Source: JAQSWP01 sp040255215 (GTDB lineage Bacteria; Pseudomonadota; Alphaproteobacteria; Reyranellales; JAQSWP01). From it: 16,069 nt of DNA. The DNA lies in the NCBI GenBank assembly GCA_040255215.1, contig JBDZUM010000099.1:1-16069 (forward strand). Direction: 5' to 3'. Below, one piece after another: positions 6,547 to 14,256 of this stretch. Each line of letters begins with the position of its first letter. The first letter of the stretch is position 1. The translations under genes were made by a program, and so were the position numbers. Under the pieces are notes generated by a model that saw nothing but the letters and a program-made list of their open reading frames with translations, searched no databases and had not been told where the DNA came from.

Positions 6547-7661
6547 CCGTTGCTGGCGCCGATCGTTCGGAAACCGAGCGCATCCCGGCACTGACCGGTC
6601 TGCGTGCGGTGGCCGCAGCCTGGGTGCTGGTGTTTCACGTCTGCGTCGTGCTGGGCATCTCCGCTCGCACCGGCATCCATCGCGGCTATCTCGGCGTCGA
6701 CCTGTTCTTCGTGCTCAGCGGTTTCATCCTCTGCCACGTCTATTTCGCGGACATGACCACGGGCCGCGCCCGGCTCCGCGACTATCTGCTGCTGCGATGG
6801 GGCCGTCTGTGGCCGGCGCATGCGGTGGTGATGCTTGTGTGGCTGCTCGCCTTCGCCGCCGTCGTGGCGCTGGGCATTCGCTATGACGGCGCCAGCCATC
6901 GCGGCCTCACCACCTATGTCGCCGCCAATCTGCTGATGGTGCATGCCTGGGGTCTGTTCGACTGGTACGACCTCAATCCGCCCTCCTGGTCGGTCAGCGC
7001 CGAATGGTTCTGCTATCTCGTGTTTCCGCTGCTGGTGCCGATCGTGGCGCGCCTGCGCGGGGCGGCGGCCATCGTTACGGTGGGGCTGGCATGGGTGGCG
7101 CTCGCCGGTCTGGTTCTGTACGCGATCGGCCTGTCCGGGCTGGTCGACTACCAGCGCTTCGGCCTGATCCGCGCCATGGCCGGTTTTGGCCTCGGCATGC
7201 TGGTCTGGCGGCTGGGAATGGCAGCGCCACATCTGCTGCCGCGCCACCTGGCGGACGCTGCCTTGCTGGCCATTCTGGCTCTGACCCTGGCGCCGGGCCT
7301 GCGCCAGGGCTGGATCGATTACATGCTGTTGGCTCTGTTCGCCGCGCTGGTGCTGGGTTTGAGCCGGCCAGGAAGCCTGACCGGGCGACTGCTTGCCTGG
7401 CGTCCGATGGTCGGGCTCGGCGAGATTTCCTACAGTTTCTATCTCGTGCACTGGTTCGCGCTGATCGTGATCATCAAGCTGTGGCGTTATACGCCGGATT
7501 TCCTGAGCGACAGCCGACTGGCCTACGGCGCCTGCGTGGCGCTTGCGAGCCTGATCGGCGCGGTGCTGCTGCATCAGCTGGTCGAGCGGCCGGCGCGGGC
7601 GGCGGTGCGCCGCCATGTGCGACGGAGCGGAACCGACATGCCGGCGGCGGCGCGACGATGA
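6543..7661 (+). CDS. Acyltransferase-3 family membrane protein (OafA/YrhL-like), first tandem copy
   Basis: The 372-residue protein is an integral membrane O-acyltransferase with about ten hydrophobic helices. The family's catalytic R-x10-H motif is R21/H32 (LTGLRAVAAAWVLVFH), and the second signature GYLGVDLFFVLSGF (48-61) is intact. PPSWSVSAEW (142-151) and GEISYSFYLVHW further along are also typical. Such enzymes transfer acetyl or other acyl groups from cytoplasmic donors to sugars of surface polysaccharides, lipids or glucans; the acceptor here is unknown. It begins in the ATGA overlap with phaC and ends in an ATGA overlap with a paralogue, so it belongs to the PHA synthase operon. It and the next protein are clearly related over their whole length, as a tandem duplication would give. 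Confidence 0.88.
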   Translation: MTVAGADRSETERIPALTGLRAVAAAWVLVFHVCVVLGISARTGIHRGYLGVDLFFVLSGFILCHVYFADMTTGRARLRDYLLLRWGRLWPAHAVVMLVWLLAFAAVVALGIRYDGASHRGLTTYVAANLLMVHAWGLFDWYDLNPPSWSVSAEWFCYLVFPLLVPIVARLRGAAAIVTVGLAWVALAGLVLYAIGLSGLVDYQRFGLIRAMAGFGLGMLVWRLGMAAPHLLPRHLADAALLAILALTLAPGLRQGWIDYMLLALFAALVLGLSRPGSLTGRLLAWRPMVGLGEISYSFYLVHWFALIVIIKLWRYTPDFLSDSRLAYGACVALASLIGAVLLHQLVERPARAAVRRHVRRSGTDMPAAARR

Positions 7662-8737
7662 CGGGCGGGCGGCGGATCGAGGCCCTGACGGGATTGCGCG
7701 GGGTGGCGGCGCTGGTGGTGCTGGCATTCCATCTGCGCGCCATCGGCGGGCCGGCCGACGATCTGGCGGGCGAGCGCGGCTATCTCGCGGTACATCTGTT
7801 CTTCGTTCTCAGCGGCTACGTCATGTGCCACGCCCATTTCGCCGAATACGCGCAGGGCAGATTTTCCTACGGCAGGTTCATCGGCCTGCGGCTGGGCCGC
7901 ATCTGGCCGGCGCATATGGCGGTGCTGGGCCTGTGGCTGCTGGCGATCGCCGCTGCCAGCCTGGCCGGCATTCCGTTCAATGCCGACAGCGAGCATGGCC
8001 TCGGCGCCTACGTGCTGGCCTACGCCACGATGGTGCATGCCTGGGGCATGTACGCGGTGCACGATTTCAATCCGCCGTCCTGGTCGGTCAGCGCCGAGTG
8101 GTTCGCCTATCTGCTGTTTCCGCTGTTCGTCATGGCGGTGCGGCCCTTGCGAGGGCGGATGGCGATCGCGCTGGCTGCCGTCGGACTGCTGGCCGTTTCG
8201 TTCGCGGCGCTGCTGTCGCTCGATGCGCTGGCCATGGCCTATGACCGTTTCGTGCTGGCGCGCACCGCCCTGGGCTTCGCGCTGGGCTGCCTGATGTGGC
8301 GGCTGGCGCAGGCACAACCGCCTCCCCTCCTGTCCGCCTCGGCGGCGGATGCGGCCACCTTCGGCATTCTGGTGCTGGCGCTGATCGCGCCGGCAGCGGA
8401 CGCGATCGATTTCCTTTATCTGGCGCTGTTCGCGCTGCTGGTCTTGGGTCTGGGCGAGGAAAGGGGGCTCGTCGCACGCGCGCTTGCCAGCCCGCCGATG
8501 CGGTTTCTCGGCGAGATCTCCTACAGCCTCTATTTGATCCACTGGCTGGCCATGGGGGCGTCGGTGAAGCTGTGGACCCGCGCCTTCGGTACGCCCCAGG
8601 GCGGCTGGACGCTGCTTGTGGCGGCGATCGCGACGGTTGTCAGCCTGGTCGCGGCGACCGCGATCTACCGGCTGGTCGAGGCGCCGGCGCGGCAGGCGGT
8701 GCGCCGGTTTCTGGCGCGGCAGCGGGCGGCGGCATGA
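7658..8737 (+). CDS. Acyltransferase-3 family membrane protein, second tandem copy
   Basis: The 359-residue paralogue of the preceding gene shares segments such as MVHAWGM, NPPSWSVSAEW, LGEISYSLYLIHW and LVEAPAR. The catalytic pair R14/H25 is kept (LTGLRGVAALVVLAFH). The usually conserved GVDLFFVLSG motif reads AVHLFFVLSG here, so a Gly and the Asp are replaced (His46 where the first copy has Asp52). This may mean a changed acyl donor or acceptor, or reduced activity. The gene starts in an ATGA overlap with the first copy and ends in an ATGA overlap with the LytTR regulator. Duplication followed by divergence, perhaps giving a pair of enzymes acting on different positions of one glycan, is inference. 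Confidence 0.88.
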   Translation: MTGGRRIEALTGLRGVAALVVLAFHLRAIGGPADDLAGERGYLAVHLFFVLSGYVMCHAHFAEYAQGRFSYGRFIGLRLGRIWPAHMAVLGLWLLAIAAASLAGIPFNADSEHGLGAYVLAYATMVHAWGMYAVHDFNPPSWSVSAEWFAYLLFPLFVMAVRPLRGRMAIALAAVGLLAVSFAALLSLDALAMAYDRFVLARTALGFALGCLMWRLAQAQPPPLLSASAADAATFGILVLALIAPAADAIDFLYLALFALLVLGLGEERGLVARALASPPMRFLGEISYSLYLIHWLAMGASVKLWTRAFGTPQGGWTLLVAAIATVVSLVAATAIYRLVEAPARQAVRRFLARQRAAA

Positions 8738-9606
8738 GCGACCGGCCAGCGACGGGCGTCTTGCGGCGGTGGCGGCTGCCACTGGTCTGGATCGCCATCC
8801 TGGCGATTTCCACGGCGGTGCAGACCTTCACCGTCCTCGACGATTCGCGCAAGGTCGGCTTCGAGATGAGCCTCGCCAGCGCCCTGCTGCGCGAGATCAG
8901 CAGCCATTTCATGTGGCTGGTTCTGCTGCCGGCGATCTACTGGCTGAACCGGCGCTTTCCCATCCAGAAACTGGCCAGCATTCCCGTACACGCCCTGGCG
9001 ACCGTGCCGGTCAGCCTGGCGCATGTTCTGGGCATGGTCGCCTTGCGCTGGATTTTCGCCGGTCCCCTGAACGTGGCGTTTTCCTACGCCTTCACCATCG
9101 AGCATCTGCTCTACGAGTACCGCAAGGATCTGATGACCTACATCACCTTCGCCGCCGCTTATGTGGCGCTGGGCTTCGTGTTCGCCCGTCTCGATGGCGA
9201 AGCGGCCTCGCCCGCGCCGGCTGTCGATCCGATCGCAGAGCCGCTCAGCGAGCCTCCGCCGGCAGGGTCCAAACTGCGGCGCATCGCCGTCCGCAAGAAA
9301 GACCGCGAGGTGCTGGTGTCGGTCGACGACATCGACTGGATCGAGGCGGCCGGCAACTATGCCATCCTGCATGTCGGCGCCGAACGGCACGAGATCCGTT
9401 CGACCCTGGCGCGGCTGGAAAACGACCTCGACCCGGCGAGCTTCGTGCGGGTGCACAAATCCTCGATCGTCAATATCGCGCGCGTGCGCGAGGTCGAGCC
9501 TTGGTTCAACGGCGACTGGCGCATCCATCTGCAGGACGGCACCGTGGTGGCGCTGAGCCGCCGCTACCGCGCTCGTTTCGAGGAAGTCGTTCCCGTCAGG
9601 CGCTGA
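8734..9606 (+). CDS. Membrane-anchored LytTR-domain transcriptional regulator
   Basis: The 290-residue protein has four probable membrane helices (about 15-33, 54-71, 83-108, 133-152), a short Pro-rich linker (158-178) and a C-terminal LytTR DNA-binding domain (about 181-288). The domain shows DDIDWIEAAGNYAILHV, the FVRVHKSSIVNIARV segment and LSRRYRARF, as in the AlgR/AgrA/LytR class. There is no receiver domain, so input must come through the membrane part instead of a partner kinase. LytTR proteins bind direct repeats of about 9 bp with a 21-bp period, and such a repeat lies 19 bp after its stop codon. The gene is linked to the second acyltransferase by ATGA. It probably controls the next acyltransferase gene (inference). 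Confidence 0.88.
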   Translation: MSDRPATGVLRRWRLPLVWIAILAISTAVQTFTVLDDSRKVGFEMSLASALLREISSHFMWLVLLPAIYWLNRRFPIQKLASIPVHALATVPVSLAHVLGMVALRWIFAGPLNVAFSYAFTIEHLLYEYRKDLMTYITFAAAYVALGFVFARLDGEAASPAPAVDPIAEPLSEPPPAGSKLRRIAVRKKDREVLVSVDDIDWIEAAGNYAILHVGAERHEIRSTLARLENDLDPASFVRVHKSSIVNIARVREVEPWFNGDWRIHLQDGTVVALSRRYRARFEEVVPVRR

Positions 9607-9622
9607 GCGCGCGGACATTCCG

Positions 9623-9657
9623 CCGCCGTTCGTCCCTGCGGGCCCGCCGTTCGTCCC
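9623..9657 (+). promoter_or_regulatory. Candidate LytTR operator: 14-bp direct repeat at 21-bp period
   Basis: CCGCCGTTCGTCCC occurs identically at 9623-9636 and 9644-9657. The inner 9-mer GCCGTTCGT (9625-9633 and 9646-9654) agrees with the AgrA-type LytTR half-site [TA][AC][CA]GTTN[AG][TG] at eight of nine positions. The 12-bp gap gives the classical two-turn spacing. It lies directly after the LytTR gene and 85 bp before the ATG of the OpgC-like acyltransferase, a fitting place for an activator site. Confidence 0.6.
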
Positions 9658-9742
9658 ACGAGATAGCCGCTCATCACTTTCGCCCGAAAATCTGCGGCAA
9701 ACGGCGTCACAACCCTGCCGTCACAGACTGCAGGAACCGACC

Positions 9743-10915
9743 ATGACGGACCGTGCTTACTCGTCCCGCCGCGCCGATATCGACTGGCTGCGCGTGCTGG
9801 CCTTCTCGCTGCTCATCCTCTACCACGCCGGCATGCCCTACGTTGAATGGGCCTGGCACATCAAGAACATCGAGCACTGGCCGGCGCTGCAGGAGGTCAT
9901 GCGCTTCGTCAATCGCTGGCGCATGCCCCTGATCTTCCTGATCGCCGGGGCCACCATCATGATTTCGCTGGGCCGCCGCGGCCCGGGGGACTTCGTGCTC
10001 GACCGGCTGAAGCGGCTGTTGCTGCCGCTGGGTTTCGGCATGTTGGTCATCGTCCCGCCGCAACTCTATTTCGAGCGGCGCCAGCAGCGGCAATTCGAGG
10101 GTTCGTTCCTCGAGTTCCTGCCGCAGGCCTTCGACGGCGGCGCCTATCCGGCCGGCAACATCTCCTGGCACCATCTGTGGTTTCTCGCCTACGTGCTGGT
10201 GCTGACGCTCGTCCTGCTGCCGCTGCTGTTGTGGATGCGCAGCGAGCGGGGCGGGGCAACCCTCGACCGCTGGTCGGCCTTCGCTGCTCGCTGGCATCTC
10301 GTGCCGCTGATGGCGCTGCCGCTATTCGCCAGCCAGTTCTGGCTGCAGCCTCTCTCCGAGAACCGCAACGGGCTTGTAGGGGACTGGCATGGGCTGTTCT
10401 ATTACGGGGCGCTGTTGCTGACCGGGGCGTTGCTCTATCGCAGCCGCGATCTTATGGCCTGGCTGGAGCAAGCTCGCTTCGCGGCGCTGGCGGTGGGGCT
10501 GGCGTGCTACGCAGCGCTCGAGTTCGTCTATTTCAGCAAGGGAGGAATACGGCCGGGCGGCAGCGACTGGCTGGGTTATAGCGCGCTTTCGGCCGCCAAT
10601 GTCGGCGCGTGGCTAATCGCCATCGCTGGTTTCGCGCGACGCCATGCCCGGCCAGCCCGCTTCCTGCACTGGGCGACGCCGGGCGTCTATCCGTTCTACA
10701 TCCTCCACCAGACTGTCGCGGTGATTGCGGCCTTCTACCTGGTGCAGACCGGCTGGTCGGTGCCGGGCAAATATGCCGCCACGGCAACCCTTACCTTCGC
10801 CGGCACCGCTCTGGTCTATGGGCTGCTGGTCCGCCGAATCGAGGTCTTGCGGCTGCTGTTCGGCATGGCGCCAAAATCCGCCGCAGCGCCGAAAGCGCGG
10901 CTTGAGGCGGCCTGA
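9743..10915 (+). CDS. Acyltransferase-3 family membrane protein, OpgC/MdoC-like
   Basis: The 390-residue polytopic protein opens with RRADIDWLRVLAFSLLILYH, the start typical of the OpgC (glucan succinyltransferase) branch of acyltransferase 3, with catalytic pair R17/H28. Other family marks are RWRMPLIFLIAGA, WHHLWFLAYVLVLTLVLLP and, near the C-terminus, TPGVYPFYILHQT. It is not a close copy of the two upstream acyltransferases. The expected role is O-acylation of a periplasmic or surface glycan from a cytoplasmic acyl-CoA; the substrate is not shown. The ATG has an AGGA ribosome site (9732-9735) with 7-bp spacing. Unlike its neighbours upstream it is separated from the previous gene by 136 bp that hold the LytTR-type repeat, so it probably has its own regulated promoter. 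Confidence 0.88.
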   Translation: MTDRAYSSRRADIDWLRVLAFSLLILYHAGMPYVEWAWHIKNIEHWPALQEVMRFVNRWRMPLIFLIAGATIMISLGRRGPGDFVLDRLKRLLLPLGFGMLVIVPPQLYFERRQQRQFEGSFLEFLPQAFDGGAYPAGNISWHHLWFLAYVLVLTLVLLPLLLWMRSERGGATLDRWSAFAARWHLVPLMALPLFASQFWLQPLSENRNGLVGDWHGLFYYGALLLTGALLYRSRDLMAWLEQARFAALAVGLACYAALEFVYFSKGGIRPGGSDWLGYSALSAANVGAWLIAIAGFARRHARPARFLHWATPGVYPFYILHQTVAVIAAFYLVQTGWSVPGKYAATATLTFAGTALVYGLLVRRIEVLRLLFGMAPKSAAAPKARLEAA

Positions 10916-10935
10916 AACCGGGGCTTTTCTTCGCA

Positions 10936-10976
10936 GCCGCAGCACCTTGCCGAGGCTGCGGCGGCGGGCCTAAAGT
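10936..10976 (+). promoter_or_regulatory. Hairpin and possible promoter upstream of phaA
   Basis: An 8-bp inverted repeat GCCGCAGC/GCTGCGGC (10936-10943, 10955-10962) lies in the 129-bp gap before phaA. It has no T-run, so it is a poor terminator, and it is rich in TGC/GCA as PhaR sites are. TTGCCG (10947-10952) and TAAAGT (10971-10976), 18 bp apart, are a possible weak promoter. Neither assignment is firm. Confidence 0.25.
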
Positions 10977-11044
10977 GGCCGCCAAGGGAGCTTGGGCCCG
11001 CCGGAGCTGAGTCTCGGGGCCGGCCATTTCAGGAGGAACTCCGC

Positions 11045-12220
11045 ATGTCGAAGGAAATCGTCATCGCCGCTGCCGCGCGCACGCCGATCGGCTCGTTCAA
11101 TGGCGCGCTCGCGGGCGTGCCGGCCCACGACCTGGGCAAGATCGCCATCTCCGAGGCGCTGAAGCGCGCCAAGGTCGATGCCGCCGATGTCGACGAGGTC
11201 ATCATGGGCCAGATCCTGACGGCGGCGGCCGGTCAGAACCCGGCGCGTCAGGCGGCGGTCAATGCCGGCATCCCGGTCGAGAAGACCGCGCTCGGCATCA
11301 ACCAGCTCTGCGGCTCGGGCCTGCGCGCCGTCGCCTTCGGCTGGCAGCAGATCGCCGCCGGCGACGCCAACATCATGGTGGTGGGCGGTCAGGAGAGCAT
11401 GAGCCAGGCGCCGCACGCCGCCCATCTGCGCGACGGCACCAAGATGGGCGAAATGAAGATGGTCGACACCATGCTCAAGGACGGGCTGTGGGATGCGTTC
11501 CACGGCTACCACATGGGCAACACGGCCGAAAACGTCGCCGAGCGCTATCAGGTGACGCGCGCGGAGCAGGACAAGTTCGCCGTCGCTTCGCAGAACAAGG
11601 CCGAGGCCGCGCAGAAGGCCGGCCGCTTCAAGGACGAAATCGTTCCGGTCACGGTCAAGACGCGCAAGGGCGATGTCGTGGTCGCCGACGACGAATTCCC
11701 GCGCCACGGCACCACCATCGATTCGCTGACCAAGCTGCGTCCGGCCTTCGCCAAGGAAGGGTCGGTCACCGCCGGCAACGCCTCCGGCATCAACGACGGC
11801 GCCGCCGCGCTGGTGCTGATGACGGCGGACGAAGCCAAGAAGCGTGGCGTCACGCCGCTGGCCAAGATCGTTTCCTGGGCCACCACCGGCGTCGATCCCG
11901 CGATCATGGGCATCGGCCCCGTCACCGCCAGCAAGAAGGCGCTGGAGAAGGCGGGCTGGACCGTGAAGGATCTCGACCTGGTCGAGGCCAACGAAGCCTT
12001 CGCCGCCCAGGCCGTTGCGGTGGGCAAGGAACTGGGTCTCGATCCCGAGAAGCTCAACGTCAATGGCGGCGCCATTGCGCTCGGCCATCCGATCGGCGCC
12101 TCGGGCGCGCGCGTGCTGGTGACCTTGCTGCACGAGATGCAGAAGCGCGACGCCAAGAAGGGTCTGGCGACCTTGTGCATCGGCGGCGGCATGGGCATCG
12201 CCATGTGCGTCGAGCGCTGA
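11045..12220 (+). CDS. phaA: Acetyl-CoA acetyltransferase (beta-ketothiolase)
   Basis: The 391-residue protein has all the catalytic residues of biosynthetic thiolase at the positions known from the Zoogloea enzyme: Cys89 (QLCGSGLRAV), His348 (GGAIALGHPIGASG) and Cys378 (LCIGGGMG). It condenses two acetyl-CoA to acetoacetyl-CoA, the first step of PHB synthesis, and is cytosolic and tetrameric in the family. AGGAGG (11031-11036) lies 8 bp before the ATG. A strong rho-independent terminator follows, so phaB is not simply the second gene of one long message. Codon use is strongly GC3-biased, as expected for a highly expressed gene in this genome. Confidence 0.96.
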   Translation: MSKEIVIAAAARTPIGSFNGALAGVPAHDLGKIAISEALKRAKVDAADVDEVIMGQILTAAAGQNPARQAAVNAGIPVEKTALGINQLCGSGLRAVAFGWQQIAAGDANIMVVGGQESMSQAPHAAHLRDGTKMGEMKMVDTMLKDGLWDAFHGYHMGNTAENVAERYQVTRAEQDKFAVASQNKAEAAQKAGRFKDEIVPVTVKTRKGDVVVADDEFPRHGTTIDSLTKLRPAFAKEGSVTAGNASGINDGAAALVLMTADEAKKRGVTPLAKIVSWATTGVDPAIMGIGPVTASKKALEKAGWTVKDLDLVEANEAFAAQAVAVGKELGLDPEKLNVNGGAIALGHPIGASGARVLVTLLHEMQKRDAKKGLATLCIGGGMGIAMCVER

Positions 12221-12244
12221 TCGCACCGCACCCTATCCGAAAAG

Positions 12245-12277
12245 AACAGGCCGGCATTCGCCGGCCTGTTTCGTTTT
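12245..12277 (+). terminator. Rho-independent terminator after phaA
   Basis: A perfect 11-bp stem AACAGGCCGGC (12245-12255) / GCCGGCCTGTT (12260-12270) with loop ATTC is followed by TCGTTTT. It sits 24 bp after the phaA stop and separates phaA from phaB transcription at least partly. Confidence 0.88.
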
Positions 12278-12410
12278 CGGGCCGCCTTGCCGACAGCAGT
12301 CGCAATTCCGCTGAACGGCGATTTGCTTTAGATTGTCGCAGAGCCAGTCAACTCGAAACCAAATAAGCTGGCCAAAAGACAGGGAAAGCTTGCAGCAGGA
12401 GGAGGGGTTC

Positions 12411-13133
12411 ATGAGCAGGGTTGCGATCGTCACGGGCGGCACGCGCGGCATTGGTGCCGCCATTTCGCTGATGCTGAAGAAGGCCGGCTACAAGGTGGCG
12501 GCCACCTATGCCGGCAACGACGAGGCGGCGCAGAAATTCAAGGCCTCTTCCGGCTGCGGCGTCTACAAGTTCGACGTCGCCGATTTCGCCGCCTGCCAGG
12601 CGGCGGTGGCGCAGGTCGTCAAGGATCTGGGCCCGGTCGACGTGCTGGTCAACAATGCCGGCATCACCCGCGACGGCACCATGAAGCGCATGACGCGCGA
12701 CGCCTGGGACGCGGTCGTCGATACCAATCTCGGCTCCTGCTACAACATGTGCAAGGCGGTATGGGATTCGATGAACGAGCGCGGCTTCGGTCGCATCGTC
12801 AATATCGGCTCGATCAACGGCCAGGCCGGCCAGTACGGCCAGGTCAACTACGCCGCCGCCAAGTCGGGCATCCACGGCTTCACCAAGGCGCTGGCCCAGG
12901 AAGGCGCGTCCAAGAACATCACCGTCAACGCCATCGCCCCGGGCTACATCGACACCGACATGGTTGCCGCCGTGCCGGCCAACGTGCTGGAAAAGATTGT
13001 CGCCAAGATTCCGGTCGGCAGGCTGGGCAAGGCGGACGAGATCGCCCGCGGCGTGCTGTTCCTGGTCGCCGACGACGCCGGCTTCGTCACCGGTTCGACG
13101 CTGTCGATCAACGGCGGCCAGCATATGTATTGA
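12411..13133 (+). CDS. phaB: Acetoacetyl-CoA reductase
   Basis: The 240-residue short-chain dehydrogenase carries the cofactor loop TGGTRGIG (8-15), NNAG (81-84) and the catalytic Ser134 (NIGSINGQAGQYGQ), Tyr147 and Lys151 (NYAAAK). The GQAGQYGQVNYAAAKSG stretch is characteristic of PhaB. It reduces acetoacetyl-CoA to (R)-3-hydroxybutyryl-CoA with NADPH, supplying PhaC. The start at 12411 is chosen over an in-frame ATG at 12333 because AGGAGGAGGGG immediately precedes it and homology begins at MSRVAIVTGG. About 130 bp separate it from the phaA terminator, room for its own promoter, though no clear -35/-10 pair is visible there. Confidence 0.95.
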   Translation: MSRVAIVTGGTRGIGAAISLMLKKAGYKVAATYAGNDEAAQKFKASSGCGVYKFDVADFAACQAAVAQVVKDLGPVDVLVNNAGITRDGTMKRMTRDAWDAVVDTNLGSCYNMCKAVWDSMNERGFGRIVNIGSINGQAGQYGQVNYAAAKSGIHGFTKALAQEGASKNITVNAIAPGYIDTDMVAAVPANVLEKIVAKIPVGRLGKADEIARGVLFLVADDAGFVTGSTLSINGGQHMY

Positions 13134-13162
13134 TCGCCTTGCGATCGACCGCTTCCGCCCTG

Positions 13163-14173
13163 ATGCACAGGGCGTTCGGCGCAGCGGGCTATCGCCTGCT
13201 GCGCCTTTCGTTTGTGCGCCAGCTTGGCGAGCGTTATCCCGAGTTGAACCTGGCGCTGGGCGAGTCCGCTGAAGCGCGGGATGCAGCGTCGGGACCTTCC
13301 CCCGACCTCGGCCTGTCGTTCGACGATCCCGCGCTGCGGGCGCTGGAGCGCGATTACGCATCGCATCCGGCCGGCGCCGTCGGCGCCTGGGGCGGCAAGG
13401 GTTTCAAGGACGACATCGCCCTCGATCGCTTTCGCGGCGACAACCGCTACGTCTGGCAGGGGGCGCTGGCCGGACCGATGCAGTACCTCATCGCCTGCGA
13501 CTACCTGCAGCGCGAGGACCGGCTGGGCCTGTTCGAGAGCCTGGAGGAGGACGGCGCCTTCGGCGCCCAGCTTTTCGACTGGAACGGCCAGCGCATGGTC
13601 AGCCGCGATCTGATCGATTCGGCGCTCGAACTGAATTTCCTCGAACGCGCCATCGGCGTTTCAGGGATGGCCGGGCTCGGCGTGCTCGATATCGGGGCCG
13701 GCTACGGCCGCATGGGCCATCGCCTGGCGCGCGGCCTGCCGAACCTCGGCCGCTATCTCGGAACCGACGCGGTGCCCCTGTCGAGCTACATCTGCGCGGC
13801 CTATCTGAGATGGCGTGGCGTCGATCCGCTCGCCACGGCCGTACCGCTGACGGCGATCGAGACGGCGCTCGACGCCGGACCGCCAATCCATCTGGCGCTC
13901 AACATCCACAGTTTTTCGGAGACCGCGCGCTCAAGCATCCGCTGGTGGCTCGATCTGCTGGCGCGCCATCGCGTTCAACATCTGATGCTGGTGTCCAACG
14001 ACGGCGAGCGTTTCCTGTCCTACGAGGCCGACGGCAGCAGGCAGGATTTCGCTCCCGACATCGCTGCCGCCGGCTACCGGCTGCAGGCCAAGGCCGATAA
14101 ATACGCGGGTGCGCCGCAGAGCCAGAAATACGGCCTGTATCCCGCCATTTATCATTTATTTTCAATGGGATAA
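13163..14173 (+). CDS. Class I SAM-dependent methyltransferase, possibly a sugar O-methyltransferase
   Basis: The 336-residue protein contains SAM-binding motif I, VLDIGAGYGR (174-183), with a following acidic segment, YLGTDAVPLSS (199-208). The motif IV-like LALNIHSFSE (244-253) and LMLVSNDGER (274-283) complete a Rossmann-type methyltransferase core. The N-terminal 150 residues (YVWQGALAGPMQYLIACDYLQ and others) form a family-specific cap. The arrangement resembles putative sugar O-methyltransferases of polysaccharide clusters, but the match is by eye. The start is uncertain: ATG 13163 has no clear ribosome site, and TTG 13130 in the same frame would overlap the phaB stop and add 11 residues. 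It lies 29 bp after phaB and is probably co-transcribed. Its last codons and the following gap are unusually AT-rich. Confidence 0.72.
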   Translation: MHRAFGAAGYRLLRLSFVRQLGERYPELNLALGESAEARDAASGPSPDLGLSFDDPALRALERDYASHPAGAVGAWGGKGFKDDIALDRFRGDNRYVWQGALAGPMQYLIACDYLQREDRLGLFESLEEDGAFGAQLFDWNGQRMVSRDLIDSALELNFLERAIGVSGMAGLGVLDIGAGYGRMGHRLARGLPNLGRYLGTDAVPLSSYICAAYLRWRGVDPLATAVPLTAIETALDAGPPIHLALNIHSFSETARSSIRWWLDLLARHRVQHLMLVSNDGERFLSYEADGSRQDFAPDIAAAGYRLQAKADKYAGAPQSQKYGLYPAIYHLFSMG

Positions 14174-14220
14174 TTTATTTTGCAGCGCCCATTGCAAAGA
14201 CCGCAACGGCACTCTAATTA
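14163..14220 (+). promoter_or_regulatory. AT-rich gap with inverted repeat and possible promoter for the DUF2061 gene
   Basis: CAATGGG (14163-14169) and CCCATTG (14188-14194) form a perfect 7-bp dyad with an 18-bp AT-rich centre that includes the methyltransferase stop codon. There is no T-run after it, so a terminator is doubtful. TCTAAT (14213-14218) matches a -10 box at five of six positions, with TTGCAA (14192-14197) 15 bp upstream as a poor -35. It is the only sizeable AT-rich stretch near this end of the window. Confidence 0.3.
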
Positions 14221-14256
14221 AGAATCAATCTCAACTAATTTTCGTGCCAAATCGCC

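Noticed and set aside
5290..6591. Long open frame on the minus strand opposite phaC
   Set aside because: It mirrors phaC codon structure in GC-rich DNA, is very rich in Arg/Gln/His and has no domain. phaC is unmistakable on the plus strand.
6096..7727. 543-codon minus-strand open frame opposite the end of phaC and the first acyltransferase
   Set aside because: Antisense shadow of well-supported plus-strand genes; composition is Gln/His/Arg/Pro-rich with no hydrophobic or catalytic pattern.
9705..9725. CGTCACA direct repeat before the OpgC-like gene
   Set aside because: Only 7 bp with a 14-bp period and no link to a known binding geometry; could be chance next to the much better 14-bp repeat.
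10970..12226. 418-codon minus-strand open frame opposite phaA
   Set aside because: phaA has every catalytic residue and a ribosome site; the antisense frame has a low-complexity His/Arg/Gly composition.
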